DNA of 64,000 bases. It comes from Leptospira sp. WS58.C1. Lineage in GTDB: Bacteria > Spirochaetota > Leptospiria > Leptospirales > Leptospiraceae. The DNA lies in assembly GCF_040833995.1 (NCBI RefSeq), contig NZ_CP162137.1:372001-436000 (forward strand), written 5' to 3'. This document shows, one piece after another, positions 18,693 to 28,340 of the stretch. Numbering within the stretch: the stretch's first letter is position 1; the number at the start of each line of letters is the position of its first letter. Position numbers and translations under genes: made by a program. The notes below the pieces were generated by a model. That model was not told the DNA's origin. It saw only the letters and a program-made list of their open reading frames with translations, and ran no database searches.

Positions 18693-20596
18693 GGTAGCAT
18701 CCCCACTCCGGCGTATTGATTGTCTGTAAGTTTACGATAAAGACCGTTTTTCTCCATTAGAGAATTATGATTTCCTTCCTCTACAATTCTTCCGTTGTCC
18801 ATAACAAGTATACGAGGGATGTCCTTGATTGTAGAAAGTCGATGAGCGATCACGAAAGTAGTACGGTTTGCGAATAATCTACGGAATGCATCGCTTACTA
18901 ATCTTTCGGACTCTGCGTCTAATGCGGAAGTGGCCTCATCCAAGATCATGATCTCGGGATCTCTTAATAGGGCTCTTGCTATCACAAGCCTTTGTCTCTG
19001 ACCGCCTGAAAGATTTAAACCTCTCACTCCCAGGATACTATCGTATCCATTATCCATTTGTTTGATAAAGTCATGGGCGTGAGCAAGCCTCGCAGCTCGG
19101 ATTACATCTTTCCTGCTCGCTCCCGGTTTTCCATACGCGATATTATCCGCCACTTTTCCGTGGAATAGAAAAATGTCTTGGGTCACGATCCCGATCTTAT
19201 TGCGTAGATCGGCAAGAGAAAGATCCTTAATATTTTGTCCATCGAACTCGATCGACCCTACACTCGGATCAAAGAATCTAGGAATTAAGTCCATTAATGT
19301 GGATTTTCCACAACCGCTTGCACCTACAATTGCGATCGTTTCGCCCACTTTCACATTTAAGTTAATATCTTTCAATACTTCCGCATTCGTTCCAGGATAA
19401 GCGAAGTTGATACCTTTAAACTGGATCGAGTTGGTAACTCTTTCTACTTTTACTTTTTCTTCTTCGCTATGATCTTCCGTTTCCAGATCGATGATCTCGA
19501 ATATCCTTTTGCCCGCGATGATTGCTTGCGAAATTTTTCCCACCATCTGCGATAATTGTGTTAAAGGACGAAGAAGGAAAAGTAGCGTCAGAAGAAATAC
19601 CATGAACTGCCCCACAGTGAATGGGGTACCTACGTTCCCTGCGAGAATATACTTTGCACCTAATGCAAAAAAACCGAGAGCCACTAATGAGGAAGTCAAC
19701 TCGACTAAGCTCGGAGCGATCTGAAGATAATACTGCCCTTTAAAATTCCTACGATAAACGTTCTGATTGATCTTTCGGAATTTTTCCTTCTCGTAATTTT
19801 CCGTGTTAAAAACACGAATCACTTTGATTCCGGAAATCATCTCTTGTAGATTCGCGTTCAGATCCGCCATCTTTTCTTGAAATCGTTCCGTTGATCTTGT
19901 GATCTTTTTAGTAAATAAGGTTACCGGGAGGATGATCAAAGGTACGATCCCGCATGCGATAAGAAGAAGTTCCGTATTCAAATAAAGTAATACTAGAAGG
20001 TGAGTAATTACGTAGAAAAAGTTGATCGTAGCATCTCTGAAATTGGAAGAGATCACGGCGGCTACCACTTCTACATCGTTGATAATCCTACTCATCAAAA
20101 GTCCCGTTTTTTCCTTAAAGAAAAAGGTGAGAGGGAGCATTTGGTTTTTCTCGAACAATTCCTGTCGGATATCCCTAACGGCCCAATAGCCGGCAGTTGC
20201 AAGACAATACACCGAAGCAAGATACGCGAGCAGCTTGAGCCCGTACAAAGGAAGTATTAAAAGACAAACCGCCCAAACCACTTCCTTAGGTTCCATGTAT
20301 TTGGTGCGTCCGTTAGACCATCTTTTAACGTCTATCAATACTTTTTTGGCTCTTTCTACAGGATTTAAACGGATCTCTAAGTTGGATTCTTCTTTTGCGA
20401 TGATTTCCTGTTCAGCTTCCGTGAATTCGAATTGGAAGCGAGTATTCGGATCCGCTGCCATAGTATCGAAAAGAGGAATGATCGAGGTTAAAGAGACTGC
20501 ATTTAAGATCGCAGTCAAAAGGGCGAATGCAATACCTAATGAAAATCTGTACTTATAACGTACTGAATAACTCATTAAGCGGAAAAAAATTTTCAT
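18689..20596 (-). CDS. MsbA-like ABC exporter (TM-ATPase half-transporter)
   Basis: 635 residues: an N-terminal six-helix ABC transporter membrane domain (about 15-350) and a C-terminal nucleotide-binding domain with Walker [10 protein letters not shown] (K431), signature LSGGQRQR, Walker [13 protein letters not shown] and switch IAHRLSTI. The half-transporter would work as a homodimer in the inner membrane. Resemblance to MsbA, the lipid A flippase, is at family level; lipid or glycolipid export is inferred. An unusual 60-residue charged insert lies between the first helices (about 45-105). It starts 5 bases after trpG and its stop overlaps the REC gene start. Confidence 0.88.
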   Translation of the reverse strand: MKIFFRLMSYSVRYKYRFSLGIAFALLTAILNAVSLTSIIPLFDTMAADPNTRFQFEFTEAEQEIIAKEESNLEIRLNPVERAKKVLIDVKRWSNGRTKYMEPKEVVWAVCLLILPLYGLKLLAYLASVYCLATAGYWAVRDIRQELFEKNQMLPLTFFFKEKTGLLMSRIINDVEVVAAVISSNFRDATINFFYVITHLLVLLYLNTELLLIACGIVPLIILPVTLFTKKITRSTERFQEKMADLNANLQEMISGIKVIRVFNTENYEKEKFRKINQNVYRRNFKGQYYLQIAPSLVELTSSLVALGFFALGAKYILAGNVGTPFTVGQFMVFLLTLLFLLRPLTQLSQMVGKISQAIIAGKRIFEIIDLETEDHSEEEKVKVERVTNSIQFKGINFAYPGTNAEVLKDINLNVKVGETIAIVGASGCGKSTLMDLIPRFFDPSVGSIEFDGQNIKDLSLADLRNKIGIVTQDIFLFHGKVADNIAYGKPGASRKDVIRAARLAHAHDFIKQMDNGYDSILGVRGLNLSGGQRQRLVIARALLRDPEIMILDEATSALDAESERLVSDAFRRLFANRTTFVIAHRLSTIKDIPRILVMDNGRIVEEGNHNSLMEKNGLYRKLTDNQYAGVGMLP

Positions 20597-20601
20597 TTGA
20601 T

Positions 20602-21180
20602 TTATGCTTCTGACACGATTCGAGAAAAATTTCTCACCAGCTCCAATCCGTTTTGGGTCATGATAGACTCCGGATGGAATTGCACTCCGTATAAATGAGG
20701 TTTTGTCTTATGACGCACTCCCATAATAATCCCGTCTTCCGTTTTGGAGGAGACTTCCAATACGTCGGGAAGGCTTTCCGGTTGGATCACAAGAGAATGA
20801 TATCTGGTGGCTAAAAAAGGAGATGGTAATGATTTATAAATATCCTTACCATCATGTTCAATCAGACTTACTTTTCCGTGCATGATAGTCGGAGCGTTTA
20901 CGATCTTTCCGCCATGGACGAGTCCTATAGCTTGGTGACCTAAACATACGCCTAAGATCGGAAGTTGTCCAGCCAGTTCTTTTAAAATGTCTATACATAC
21001 TCTCGAGTCTTCAGGACGTCCAGGGCCGGGACTTAATACGATCCCTTTCGGATCTAATCTTTTGATCTCGTTTAGATCTATCTTATCGTTGCGAAAAACT
21101 TCTACCTTGTTGCCGATCTGCGAAAAATACTGATACAGATTATATGTAAAAGAATCGTAATTGTCTACGAGAAGGATCAT
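20602..21180 (-). CDS. trpG: Anthranilate synthase component II, glutamine amidotransferase
   Basis: 192 residues of the class I glutamine amidotransferase fold, opening [14 protein letters not shown]. It has [10 protein letters not shown], the nucleophile loop [10 protein letters not shown] (C79), and the His-Glu pair in GVQFHPES. It releases ammonia from glutamine for TrpE, forming anthranilate from chorismate. The gene overlaps trpE by ATGA (21177-21180). In many bacteria one such subunit also serves p-aminobenzoate synthesis (PabA role); linkage to trpE favours TrpG. Confidence 0.94.
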   Translation of the reverse strand: MILLVDNYDSFTYNLYQYFSQIGNKVEVFRNDKIDLNEIKRLDPKGIVLSPGPGRPEDSRVCIDILKELAGQLPILGVCLGHQAIGLVHGGKIVNAPTIMHGKVSLIEHDGKDIYKSLPSPFLATRYHSLVIQPESLPDVLEVSSKTEDGIIMGVRHKTKPHLYGVQFHPESIMTQNGLELVRNFSRIVSEA

Positions 21181-22691
21181 CTATTCCATTCTCCTTTCAA
21201 TCCGTTTCTTGCAAAGTCCACAGCTCTAAGTAAAGCGGCCATTTTATTTTTGGTCTCTTCTAATTCGCCTTCAGGAGATGAATCATACACCACTCCGCCC
21301 CCCGCTTGGACGAATGCCTTTTCGCCGTAAAAAGAGATCGTGCGGATCACTATCGCCATATCAGTATCTCCTTGGTAGGAAATATAACCTAAGGCTCCGG
21401 AATAAATCCCTCTTCTGGTTCTTTCTAATTCGTCTATGATCTCCATAGCTCTAATCTTAGGTGCTCCTGAAACCGTTCCAGCAGGAAGAGTGGCTCTAAG
21501 AAGATCGTAAACGGATTTTCCTTCTTCCAAAATACCCGAGCACTGGCTCACAATATGCATTACGTGGGAATATTTTTCTATAATTTTGAAGTCTTCAACT
21601 CGAACACTTCCCGCTTCACAAACCCTGCCTAGGTCGTTCCTTCCTAGATCAACGAGCATGATATGTTCTGCGATCTCTTTGGGATCCGCTAAAAGATTTT
21701 CTTCTAGAAGTTTATCCGCTTCCGGATTGGCTCCTCTCGGTCTTGTACCTGCGATCGGTCGGAGGTACGTTTTTCTATCCTTACATTTTACCATGATCTC
21801 AGGAGAAGATCCGACTAAGGAAATATCGTCCAATTTGAGGAAATACATATAAGGACTCGGATTAACGGTTCTTAATCCGCGATATACTTGGAAAGGAGGA
21901 ACTCCCGGTCGGAATTCCAACTTTCTAGAAGGAACGACTTGGAAGATATCTCCCGCGTAAATATATTCCTTCGCTTTTTGGACCGCTTTTTTATAATCCT
22001 CGTCCGGAATATTGGGAGTGTATTCCAACTTCTCCTTGGATTCCAATGGATGCTTGACCCAACCTGGGAGTTCTCCCTCTCGGATCTCTTTTTCGATTGC
22101 ATCAATTCTTTCTAATGTAGCTTCGTAACAAGCTTTGGGATCTTCGTATTCTGAAAGACGTGCGTTTACTACGATCCTTAAAAGGCGATCCACATGATCT
22201 ACAACCAGTATCTCGTCGTATAAAGCGAAGTAAACATCGGGAGAAGGTTCGTCTTCCGGTTTAGTATCCGGGATATTTTCATAATAACGTACAGCTGCAA
22301 AGGAAAGGAATCCTACTGCTCCACCTTGGAAAGAAGGAAGCCTATGATCCGGAACGTAAATATCGTCTCCCATGGAATATTCCAAAAGGAATAAAGGATC
22401 GTAAGTGATGATCTCGGTTTCCGGTTCTTTTCTTTTGGAAACGTAGAATAGACCGTTCTTACCGTACAGTAGTCGATAGGGATCTTTTCCTAAGAAGGAA
22501 TTTCTACCTACATTCTCTCCACCTTCTACCGATTCTAGAAGAAAAGAATGTTTGGCCTCGGTGCCTCCCCATTTTGCAAAAAGAGACACCGGGGTTTCCA
22601 AATCCAAGAAGACCTGTTTGAAAACCGGGATCAAATTCCCGGACTTTGTTTTTTCCAGGAATTCTTCGTATGTTAAGGAAAATTCCTTCAG
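21177..22691 (-). CDS. trpE: Anthranilate synthase component I, probable CTG start
   Basis: Chorismate-utilising enzyme that makes anthranilate with TrpG, the first step of tryptophan synthesis. [13 protein letters not shown] at the N-terminus is the usual tryptophan feedback-binding segment. The catalytic half contains [38 protein letters not shown] and the [19 protein letters not shown] block. The first conventional start is TTG at 22634, but the open frame continues upstream and encodes [18 protein letters not shown], the normal family N-terminus. The best candidate start there is CTG at 22689-22691. It overlaps the acyl-CoA dehydrogenase stop as CTGA and has GAAGGA about eight bases upstream. 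That gives about 504 residues, against 485 from the TTG. No ATG or GTG exists in the upstream frame. Confidence 0.9.
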   Translation of the reverse strand: MKEFSLTYEEFLEKTKSGNLIPVFKQVFLDLETPVSLFAKWGGTEAKHSFLLESVEGGENVGRNSFLGKDPYRLLYGKNGLFYVSKRKEPETEIITYDPLFLLEYSMGDDIYVPDHRLPSFQGGAVGFLSFAAVRYYENIPDTKPEDEPSPDVYFALYDEILVVDHVDRLLRIVVNARLSEYEDPKACYEATLERIDAIEKEIREGELPGWVKHPLESKEKLEYTPNIPDEDYKKAVQKAKEYIYAGDIFQVVPSRKLEFRPGVPPFQVYRGLRTVNPSPYMYFLKLDDISLVGSSPEIMVKCKDRKTYLRPIAGTRPRGANPEADKLLEENLLADPKEIAEHIMLVDLGRNDLGRVCEAGSVRVEDFKIIEKYSHVMHIVSQCSGILEEGKSVYDLLRATLPAGTVSGAPKIRAMEIIDELERTRRGIYSGALGYISYQGDTDMAIVIRTISFYGEKAFVQAGGGVVYDSSPEGELEETKNKMAALLRAVDFARNGLKGEWNR

Positions 22692-23851
22692 AGGTTCGGT
22701 CCTTCTATCCCTTTACCTTCAGTCAGGTAACGAGAGATGATCAATCTTTGGATTTGAGAAGTACCTTCGTAAATTTGGAAAATTTTCGCGTCTCTCATCA
22801 GTTTTTCCACCGGATATTCGGAGTTAAAACCGTAACCGCCTAATACTTGTACTGCGTCGGTGGTAATTCTCATACATGCATCCGCGCAGAACGCTTTCGC
22901 GATAGAAGCTTGGTATGTATTTCTGAAACCGTTATCTATCAACCAGGCCGCTTGGTGACAAAGAAGTCTTCCTGCTTCTATATCTCTCGCCATCTCTGCG
23001 ATCATAAACGAGATAGCTTGGTTTTCTATAATAGGTTTCCCGAATGCAGTCCTAGTTTTAGCATATTCTAATGCATGTTCCATGGCAGCTCTTGCAACGC
23101 CGACTGCTCCCGTCGCAACACCCGGGCGAGTGTGGTCGAATGCTCCCATCGCGATCTTAAATCCGTCACCTTCTTTACCGATCATTTGGCTTTTGTGTAC
23201 TTTCACTTCTTCAAAAGTGATCCCTCTGGTGTCGGAACATCTTTGTCCCATATTCAATTCTTTTTTACCCACTACTACACCGGGGGTTTTGGAACTAACT
23301 ATAAATCCAGTGATACCTTTATGACCTGCGGCAGGATCGGTCTTAGTAAGAACGAAGAACCAATCCGCATAACCTGCGTTTGTGATCCACATCTTGGAAC
23401 CATTAATGATGTATTCGTCTCCCACTTTTCTTGCGGTAGTGCGGATACCTGCAACATCGGAACCTGCTCCCGGTTCGGTCACCGCATACGCGCAGAGTTG
23501 GAATTGTTCGGTCATTGGTTGGACCCATTTTTTCAAAACCTCGTCGCTTGCACCGATGAGCACGGGAGCGAGAGCAAGGTTATTCGCAAGGATAGCAGTC
23601 GCCATTGCGGAGCAACCCCAAAATAATTCTTCTGCAATGATAACATCATCCAATTCCGGCATTCCGGCTCCGTTATATTTTTCCGGAATATGGATATTCA
23701 TTAGGCCGATTTCCCAGGCCTTTTTCAAGATCTGAAGAGGGTATTCTCCCGTTTTATCGTGATGTTCCGCTTTTGGGCGGATCTCATTTTTTGCAAAATC
23801 TCTGGCAAGACCTCTAAGCGCTTTTTGATCGTCTGAAAGGGCGAAATCCAT
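22688..23851 (-). CDS. Acyl-CoA dehydrogenase
   Basis: A flavoenzyme that forms trans-2-enoyl-CoA from acyl-CoA and passes electrons to ETF. Starting at the ATG at 23849-23851 gives 387 residues, [16 protein letters not shown], the normal family start. An upstream in-frame start at 23920 would add 23 unconserved residues. Seen are [15 protein letters not shown] and [12 protein letters not shown] (FAD/substrate loops), [26 protein letters not shown], and [12 protein letters not shown] with the catalytic Glu typical of medium/short-chain enzymes. It heads a tight run with trpE, trpG, the ABC exporter and REC. Its chain-length preference cannot be read from the sequence. Confidence 0.92.
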   Translation of the reverse strand: MDFALSDDQKALRGLARDFAKNEIRPKAEHHDKTGEYPLQILKKAWEIGLMNIHIPEKYNGAGMPELDDVIIAEELFWGCSAMATAILANNLALAPVLIGASDEVLKKWVQPMTEQFQLCAYAVTEPGAGSDVAGIRTTARKVGDEYIINGSKMWITNAGYADWFFVLTKTDPAAGHKGITGFIVSSKTPGVVVGKKELNMGQRCSDTRGITFEEVKVHKSQMIGKEGDGFKIAMGAFDHTRPGVATGAVGVARAAMEHALEYAKTRTAFGKPIIENQAISFMIAEMARDIEAGRLLCHQAAWLIDNGFRNTYQASIAKAFCADACMRITTDAVQVLGGYGFNSEYPVEKLMRDAKIFQIYEGTSQIQRLIISRYLTEGKGIEGPNL

Positions 23852-24390
23852 TATAACTAACCTTAATTGGAGTGAGGGTTTCTTCGGGGGGCACGATGTA
23901 TGAATCGTGTTTCTTTTCAAAAGACGAAAGATCTTCGAAAGGATATAATAGGACAGCCGTCCGGTAAGCCGGTCCGGATAAAAATATCCCCGACAAAAAA
24001 CCCTAAGGAACAGGTTCTAAGCGGAAGGGTACCAAGTCAAGAACGTACGATTCGATTAGAAGAAGTGAGAAAAATCGTAAAATCGCATAAATGCCGAAAG
24101 GACGGCATCGACTTCCGGACTTCTTATTGGAATTATCTTTCCAATTAGAATAACAGAATAAAAAAACCTTCCTCTACAACCCGAATGGGTTCACTGATTT
24201 TGTTCCGTATAAGAGATTCGAAATTCTTCTCTTTAAATATGGTCCGCTAAAAAGAAGAATATTAAATTAGTAAAATTTTATATAAACTTTCGAATTTTTA
24301 TCGCGAGTGGTCTATATTTTCCTACAGGGACCTTCTACACTTTTAAACCGGACTCTGCGAATAACTGCGGATTTTTTCTGCTATAACCTT
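23852..24390. other. 539-base spacer upstream of the acyl-CoA dehydrogenase operon
   Basis: Contains the leader and promoter region of the five-gene minus-strand run. A strong hairpin at 24121-24150 pairs TTCT-ATTGGAA with TTCCAAT-AGAA (one mismatch, six-base loop) and lacks a U-tract on either strand. A degenerate GAACGTACGATTCG at 24041-24054 faintly resembles the FAS-I operator. An 82-codon frame at 23900-24148 has no recognisable content and its stop lies inside the hairpin, so I do not call it a gene. Confidence 0.5.
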
Positions 24391-25239
24391 TTAAGTCCCC
24401 AAAATCTGGGACTTCATAAAATGAGCGGACCTTCTTCCAAGTTCTAACGCCAATCTACCGTTTTCCATTTTTTTCGGATGAAGATAGGGAGTATTGGTCA
24501 CTACTCTAATTATTTTTTTACCGTATTTCTTGGCTAGTAATTCTTTCAGATCTCTGGTCTCGCTTGCGATCACACTCACGCAAGAATCGAATGCTCTCAT
24601 CAGCACTTTATCCGAAACAGGTTTACGGTTCTCTATATCATGGACTACGATCCTTTTGATACTCGGGTCCAGAATGAATTCTTTAATCGGTTCGGCGTCT
24701 GCAACACCGCCGTCTAGAAATTCTTCTCCTTGTAGATTAGGAATTTCAAAAAGAAGAGGGAATGTCATGGAGGCCATGATCATATCGATGATATTTCCTT
24801 CGGTCTTTAATTCTCTGATCCCTTTCGTAAGATTAGAAACTGCGATCCCCATTTTAATGGGCATCTCCGAAATATCCTTACCTCCTAAGTAAGGTTCCAA
24901 TAATGTCCTGATCTTTTTTCCCGAAAGAATGCCCGAATAATTTTTAAGTCCTTTTCTGATCGGTTTCAAGAATTGACTGAAAATATTCCCGTCCCAAAAA
25001 TCGCTTTTTTTTAATGTAAGAATGAATCTTGTGATCTCTTCCGGAGGAAGTCCTGAGGCGACCAAGGAACCGATCAACGCTCCGGAGCTCGAACCGGTGA
25101 TTGCAGCCGGTTTAAAACCGATTTCTTTTAGCCCGAGGGAAAAACCTGAATGAGCGTAAAAACCGAAAAACGCTGAATTCAAAACCAGTGCGTCATAGGA
25201 TTTTTTAAAAATAAGGTTCGGCGATTTTTTGGAAGCCAT
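24391..25239 (-). CDS. Patatin-like phospholipase
   Basis: 282 residues with the patatin catalytic dyad: nucleophile serine S51 in GSSSG (AAITGSSSGALIGSLVASGL) and Asp D176 in FLDGGVADAEPI. The loop before it (SAFFGFYAHSGFSLGL) takes the place of the usual oxyanion glycine-rich stretch. Family members hydrolyse acyl esters of phospholipids. There is no signal peptide, so it is probably cytoplasmic or membrane-peripheral. It lies 539 bases upstream of the acyl-CoA dehydrogenase gene on the same strand, so a common function in lipid turnover is possible but unproven. Confidence 0.88.
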   Translation of the reverse strand: MASKKSPNLIFKKSYDALVLNSAFFGFYAHSGFSLGLKEIGFKPAAITGSSSGALIGSLVASGLPPEEITRFILTLKKSDFWDGNIFSQFLKPIRKGLKNYSGILSGKKIRTLLEPYLGGKDISEMPIKMGIAVSNLTKGIRELKTEGNIIDMIMASMTFPLLFEIPNLQGEEFLDGGVADAEPIKEFILDPSIKRIVVHDIENRKPVSDKVLMRAFDSCVSVIASETRDLKELLAKKYGKKIIRVVTNTPYLHPKKMENGRLALELGRRSAHFMKSQILGT

Positions 25240-25361
25240 TACGAATTTCTTAATTTAGAGGGGACCTTTGTCCAGAATTTTACCTAAACTTTTAGGATTT
25301 CGTTTTTCGATTTCATAAGAATCATCTTGAAACAGTTCGTTTCCCGAAGTATCATTATAAT

Positions 25362-25679
25362 ATGGGATATCGAACTTTTTACGTCACTACAAAGAACGAG
25401 ACAGAGGCTTTGGAAATTGCGGAAACTTTAGTGAACGAAAGACTGGTCGCCTGCGCCAATTTGATCCCTGGGATGAAATCCGTTTATAGATGGCATGGCA
25501 GGTTGGAGCATGAGCAGGAAACCGTTCTTTTGTTAAAAACCAAAGATTCCGAGGCCGAAAAAGTTGTAGCAAGAATTTCGGAATTACATAGTTACACGGT
25601 TCCATGTATCGTTTCCTGGGAAATCAAAGAGGCTAACCAAAAGTATTTGAGTTGGATAGATTCGGAAATCAGAAAATAA
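25362..25679 (+). CDS. cutA: CutA1 divalent-cation tolerance family protein
   Basis: 105 residues, the normal CutA1 length, with the family signature LVACANLIPGMKSVYRWHGRLEHEQETVLLL (residues about 29-59) and SYTVPCIVSWEI near the end. CutA1 forms very stable trimers with a ferredoxin-like fold; copper-tolerance effects are known in E. coli but the molecular role is unclear. It is divergent from the patatin gene. Confidence 0.93.
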   Translation: MGYRTFYVTTKNETEALEIAETLVNERLVACANLIPGMKSVYRWHGRLEHEQETVLLLKTKDSEAEKVVARISELHSYTVPCIVSWEIKEANQKYLSWIDSEIRK

Positions 25680-25771
25680 TTCTTTCCCTTTAAACAATAT
25701 TTTCCTACATTCGGATATTTTTATAGGGTCTCTTGGTGAAATTCCGACAGATTCGTGACTGAGGCGGATGA

Positions 25772-26386
25772 ATGGAAGAAAAAGCGGAAAAGTTTTGGAG
25801 CTGGTTTTCCCAAAACAGCCGGTATTACACTAAACTAGACGACTTGGAAGATAGAGAAAGAGATCGCCTTTTGGACGATCTGATGGATCGACTCCAGGAA
25901 GTGAATTCCGAGTTTTTTTTCGAGATCGGTGGAGGGGACGAGAGTCCTCACGAATTTACCGTTGTAACGGCAGGAGACGAAGATCTATACGCGGAGGCCG
26001 AAAGATTTGTCGACCTCGCGCCTGAAATTTCAGGCTGGGATATATATTCCGTAGATCAATACCAAGAAAAAGGTACAGTCATCTTTCACGAAGGCCTGGA
26101 ATTGGATTCGGAAGAGACCTGGTTTCTGCCGTTAGAAAATACAAATCTTCCTAAAAGTTTCGGAGTGCGGATCTGTTTCCCGGATTTCCCGAATGTAGAA
26201 TCAAATCCTCATCTCAAAAAAGCAGTCGGATTATTATTAGAGACCCTTTTGGGTGAAGATACATTTACTAAAGAAATAGGATATTACGAGATTGGAATGC
26301 TTCCCGACGATCCGGAAGAAGAAGGATTTATAGAACTAGTTGAATTGCCCGATTATATCCAGTGGAGAAAGGAAAGAGAGGCATAA
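25772..26386 (+). CDS. Conserved-looking hypothetical acidic protein
   Basis: I do not recognise this 204-residue protein. It opens MEEKAEKFWSWFSQNS, is very acidic, has no signal peptide or membrane helix, and contains a central segment HEFTVVTAGDEDLYAEAERFVDLAP. It ends in YYEIGMLPDDPEEEGFIEL followed by IQWRKERE. The W-x-W-F start followed by mixed alpha/beta segments recalls small DUF-type proteins of Bacteroidota and Proteobacteria, but no family can be named. It follows cutA on the same strand after a 92-base gap and is convergent with the next gene. Confidence 0.75.
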   Translation: MEEKAEKFWSWFSQNSRYYTKLDDLEDRERDRLLDDLMDRLQEVNSEFFFEIGGGDESPHEFTVVTAGDEDLYAEAERFVDLAPEISGWDIYSVDQYQEKGTVIFHEGLELDSEETWFLPLENTNLPKSFGVRICFPDFPNVESNPHLKKAVGLLLETLLGEDTFTKEIGYYEIGMLPDDPEEEGFIELVELPDYIQWRKEREA

Positions 26387-26412
26387 AAAAGGCGGGCAAA
26401 GCCCGCCGTCTA
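26386..26412 (-). terminator. Intrinsic terminator of the CocE-type hydrolase gene
   Basis: GGCGGGC-AAA-GCCCGCC (26391-26407) forms a perfect 7-bp GC stem. Read on the minus strand it is followed by a run of T (complement of the A-tract at 26385-26390). It lies just after the hydrolase stop codon at 26434. Confidence 0.85.
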
Positions 26413-26433
26413 AAAGGGAATGGAATTCCGAAA

Positions 26434-28179
26434 TTAATTCTCCGATTGGATCACTAATGTGGATTGTTGGCTTTTGGAATGTTTCACATCCAGACCATAA
26501 ATCAGCACGGTAGGCACAGCGTATTGAGAATCGAAAGTGTCGATTGCAATCGCGATCTTATTTCCTGCAGGAACATCGTAAGCTACCGCATTTAGATCGA
26601 TAGACATACTTTTTGTTTCATACCATCCCGCGTCGAAAATGGTTCCAGTACCATGAGTGATCAAAGTAGCGGTGCCGTTTTTGTTTATATCGTAGAAGTA
26701 AACGTTCACGTTAGCCTTTCCTAAGCTGGAGGAGATCCTTCCGTTCCAGAACATTTTACCTCTGATCTTCAATGCAGAGTTTAAGGTAGAAGATTGGTAA
26801 ACGATGCCGTTTAATCTGCTTACAAAACCTAAATTAGTTTGTACAGGAATTTCAGCATGTGCGGCGAGAATGTCCGAAAGCAAGGGAAATCCGGTGCTGG
26901 CGAGAGTGTCCGCTCCGGAAAGAATTCCTGTGTTTGTAACGGTAGTATTCTGGCTCGTGGATAATTCACCGTTCGTGAATAAACCTCTAGGTTTCAGATA
27001 AAAAGTTTTATCGGAAACGGTAGGAGAAGGCCAAGAAGGAAGAGTTATCCTAGGGCCTGCAAAACGTTTTTGGAAAGTAACCTGAGGTTTGTCCATGATC
27101 CCGTTATTGATCCCTTTCAACCAATAATCGAACCAATCATAGGCGTTATCCCATACAAAACCGGAGATACCTAAAATGCCGGTTAGCTCAGCGCTTGCAT
27201 GGATCCCTTCGTTCATTAAAAGTTTTTTAGGAACGGTGATCTTAGAATAATAATCCAAAACCGCATTCGGGTTGAATAAGAAGTCCTCGAAATTATTAGA
27301 GATCAATACCGATTTACCTTCAGAAGCATTCAATTGTCCTACGAAAGTTTCCGGAGAACGATCTGCTGCCCATGCGGACACAAAATCGATATCCTTATGT
27401 TGTAAAAGTTTTCCGAAATTCTCCGCGATGATCGGATCAGGTCTTCCCGTAATATAACTGGAAGCGACTAGTAACAGTCCCCAGATCAATCGAGGAGTAT
27501 CGTTACCATAAAGAGAACGTTTGAGATTTCCCCAACCGCTCATTGCAACTGCAGTTTTAATCCTAGGTTCGGTGCTCACACCTGCCAAAGAAATTCCAGC
27601 ACCATAAGAAATACCAGAAATACCGATATTTGCCGGATCTGATTGAGTATTAGCGAGCAACCAATCCAGAATTTTACTCAGGTCCGATCTGTCTTTTGGA
27701 CCGGCAGTATCAATGAGTCCTCCGGAAGCTCCGAAACCTCGGGTGCTATACGAGAGAACGATGTATCCTTTTTTAGCGAGTTTGGCTGCGGGAACCAGAT
27801 ACTCGTATTTATTCAACGCCCAACTGTTTACGAAAATTACCGCAGGGTATTTTCCTGTTGGAGAAGGTGTATTAGGTGCGAAAAGACTAGCTTCTAATAC
27901 CACTCCGTCGTTTGCAGTTATCTTTATAGTATTATCGAAAGTGAAACTTCCGTCGCTCTCCTGCGCGAAAGCGTTTTGGATCTCCCCGCTGGAATCTTCT
28001 AACTCGGAAACGTTTTTGTTTCCTACAGCTTGAGCCAGGCTTGGATCCAGGGAAGCTAAGAGGGCAGCAGCTTCCGCATTTTGAGAAGAATCACTTTTAC
28101 AAGAGTAAAAAGACCCTCCCACGATCAGCATCAGTATGCAAAATTGCATAACTAACGTTCGATATATTTTTCTCATCAC
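26434..28179 (-). CDS. CocE/NonD-family alpha/beta hydrolase lipoprotein
   Basis: 581 residues. An N-terminal lipoprotein signal ends in GGSFYSC with C27 as the lipidated cysteine, so the protein is probably membrane-anchored. An alpha/beta-hydrolase domain (about 80-390) follows, with nucleophile serine S191 in GISGISYGAG and the cap typical of X-Pro dipeptidyl-peptidase/cocaine-esterase relatives. The C-terminal 180 residues resemble the beta jelly-roll of that family (KIAIAIDTFDSQY). Substrate is unknown; ester or peptide hydrolysis is the family expectation. An AACGTTCGTT element sits about 150 bases upstream and a clear intrinsic terminator follows. Confidence 0.88.
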   Translation of the reverse strand: MMRKIYRTLVMQFCILMLIVGGSFYSCKSDSSQNAEAAALLASLDPSLAQAVGNKNVSELEDSSGEIQNAFAQESDGSFTFDNTIKITANDGVVLEASLFAPNTPSPTGKYPAVIFVNSWALNKYEYLVPAAKLAKKGYIVLSYSTRGFGASGGLIDTAGPKDRSDLSKILDWLLANTQSDPANIGISGISYGAGISLAGVSTEPRIKTAVAMSGWGNLKRSLYGNDTPRLIWGLLLVASSYITGRPDPIIAENFGKLLQHKDIDFVSAWAADRSPETFVGQLNASEGKSVLISNNFEDFLFNPNAVLDYYSKITVPKKLLMNEGIHASAELTGILGISGFVWDNAYDWFDYWLKGINNGIMDKPQVTFQKRFAGPRITLPSWPSPTVSDKTFYLKPRGLFTNGELSTSQNTTVTNTGILSGADTLASTGFPLLSDILAAHAEIPVQTNLGFVSRLNGIVYQSSTLNSALKIRGKMFWNGRISSSLGKANVNVYFYDINKNGTATLITHGTGTIFDAGWYETKSMSIDLNAVAYDVPAGNKIAIAIDTFDSQYAVPTVLIYGLDVKHSKSQQSTLVIQSEN

Positions 28180-28326
28180 TATTCTCCATACGCTTTTTCA
28201 GTCTTTGACTTTTAGCTAATTTTATGAAGAGGGAGTATAAGACAGTTATCAGTAAGGGTCGTCTTGGATTCGAATTTTGGACAAATTAAAAGGTCTTAAT
28301 TTTTTATTTAAACGAATTCGAAAGAA

Positions 28327-28337
28327 AACGTTCGTTC
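28327..28337. promoter_or_regulatory. AACGTTCGTT element upstream of the hydrolase lipoprotein
   Basis: AACGTTCGTT at 28327-28336, followed by C, lies in the 161-base gap between the AraC-type gene (same strand, upstream) and the hydrolase start at 28179. It is identical in ten bases to the element ahead of FAS-I. Confidence 0.45.
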
Positions 28338-28340
28338 AAA

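Noticed and set aside
21177..22691. trpE as a truncated pseudogene
   Set aside because: The frame is complete with all catalytic motifs; only the initiator codon is unusual.
23900..24148. 82-codon plus-strand frame
   Set aside because: No recognisable motif, poor start context, and its stop lies inside a hairpin; more likely part of the leader region of the minus-strand operon.
28143..28160. AACGTTCG at the start of the CocE-type hydrolase gene
   Set aside because: It falls within the signal-peptide codons, so coding constraint explains it better than regulation.
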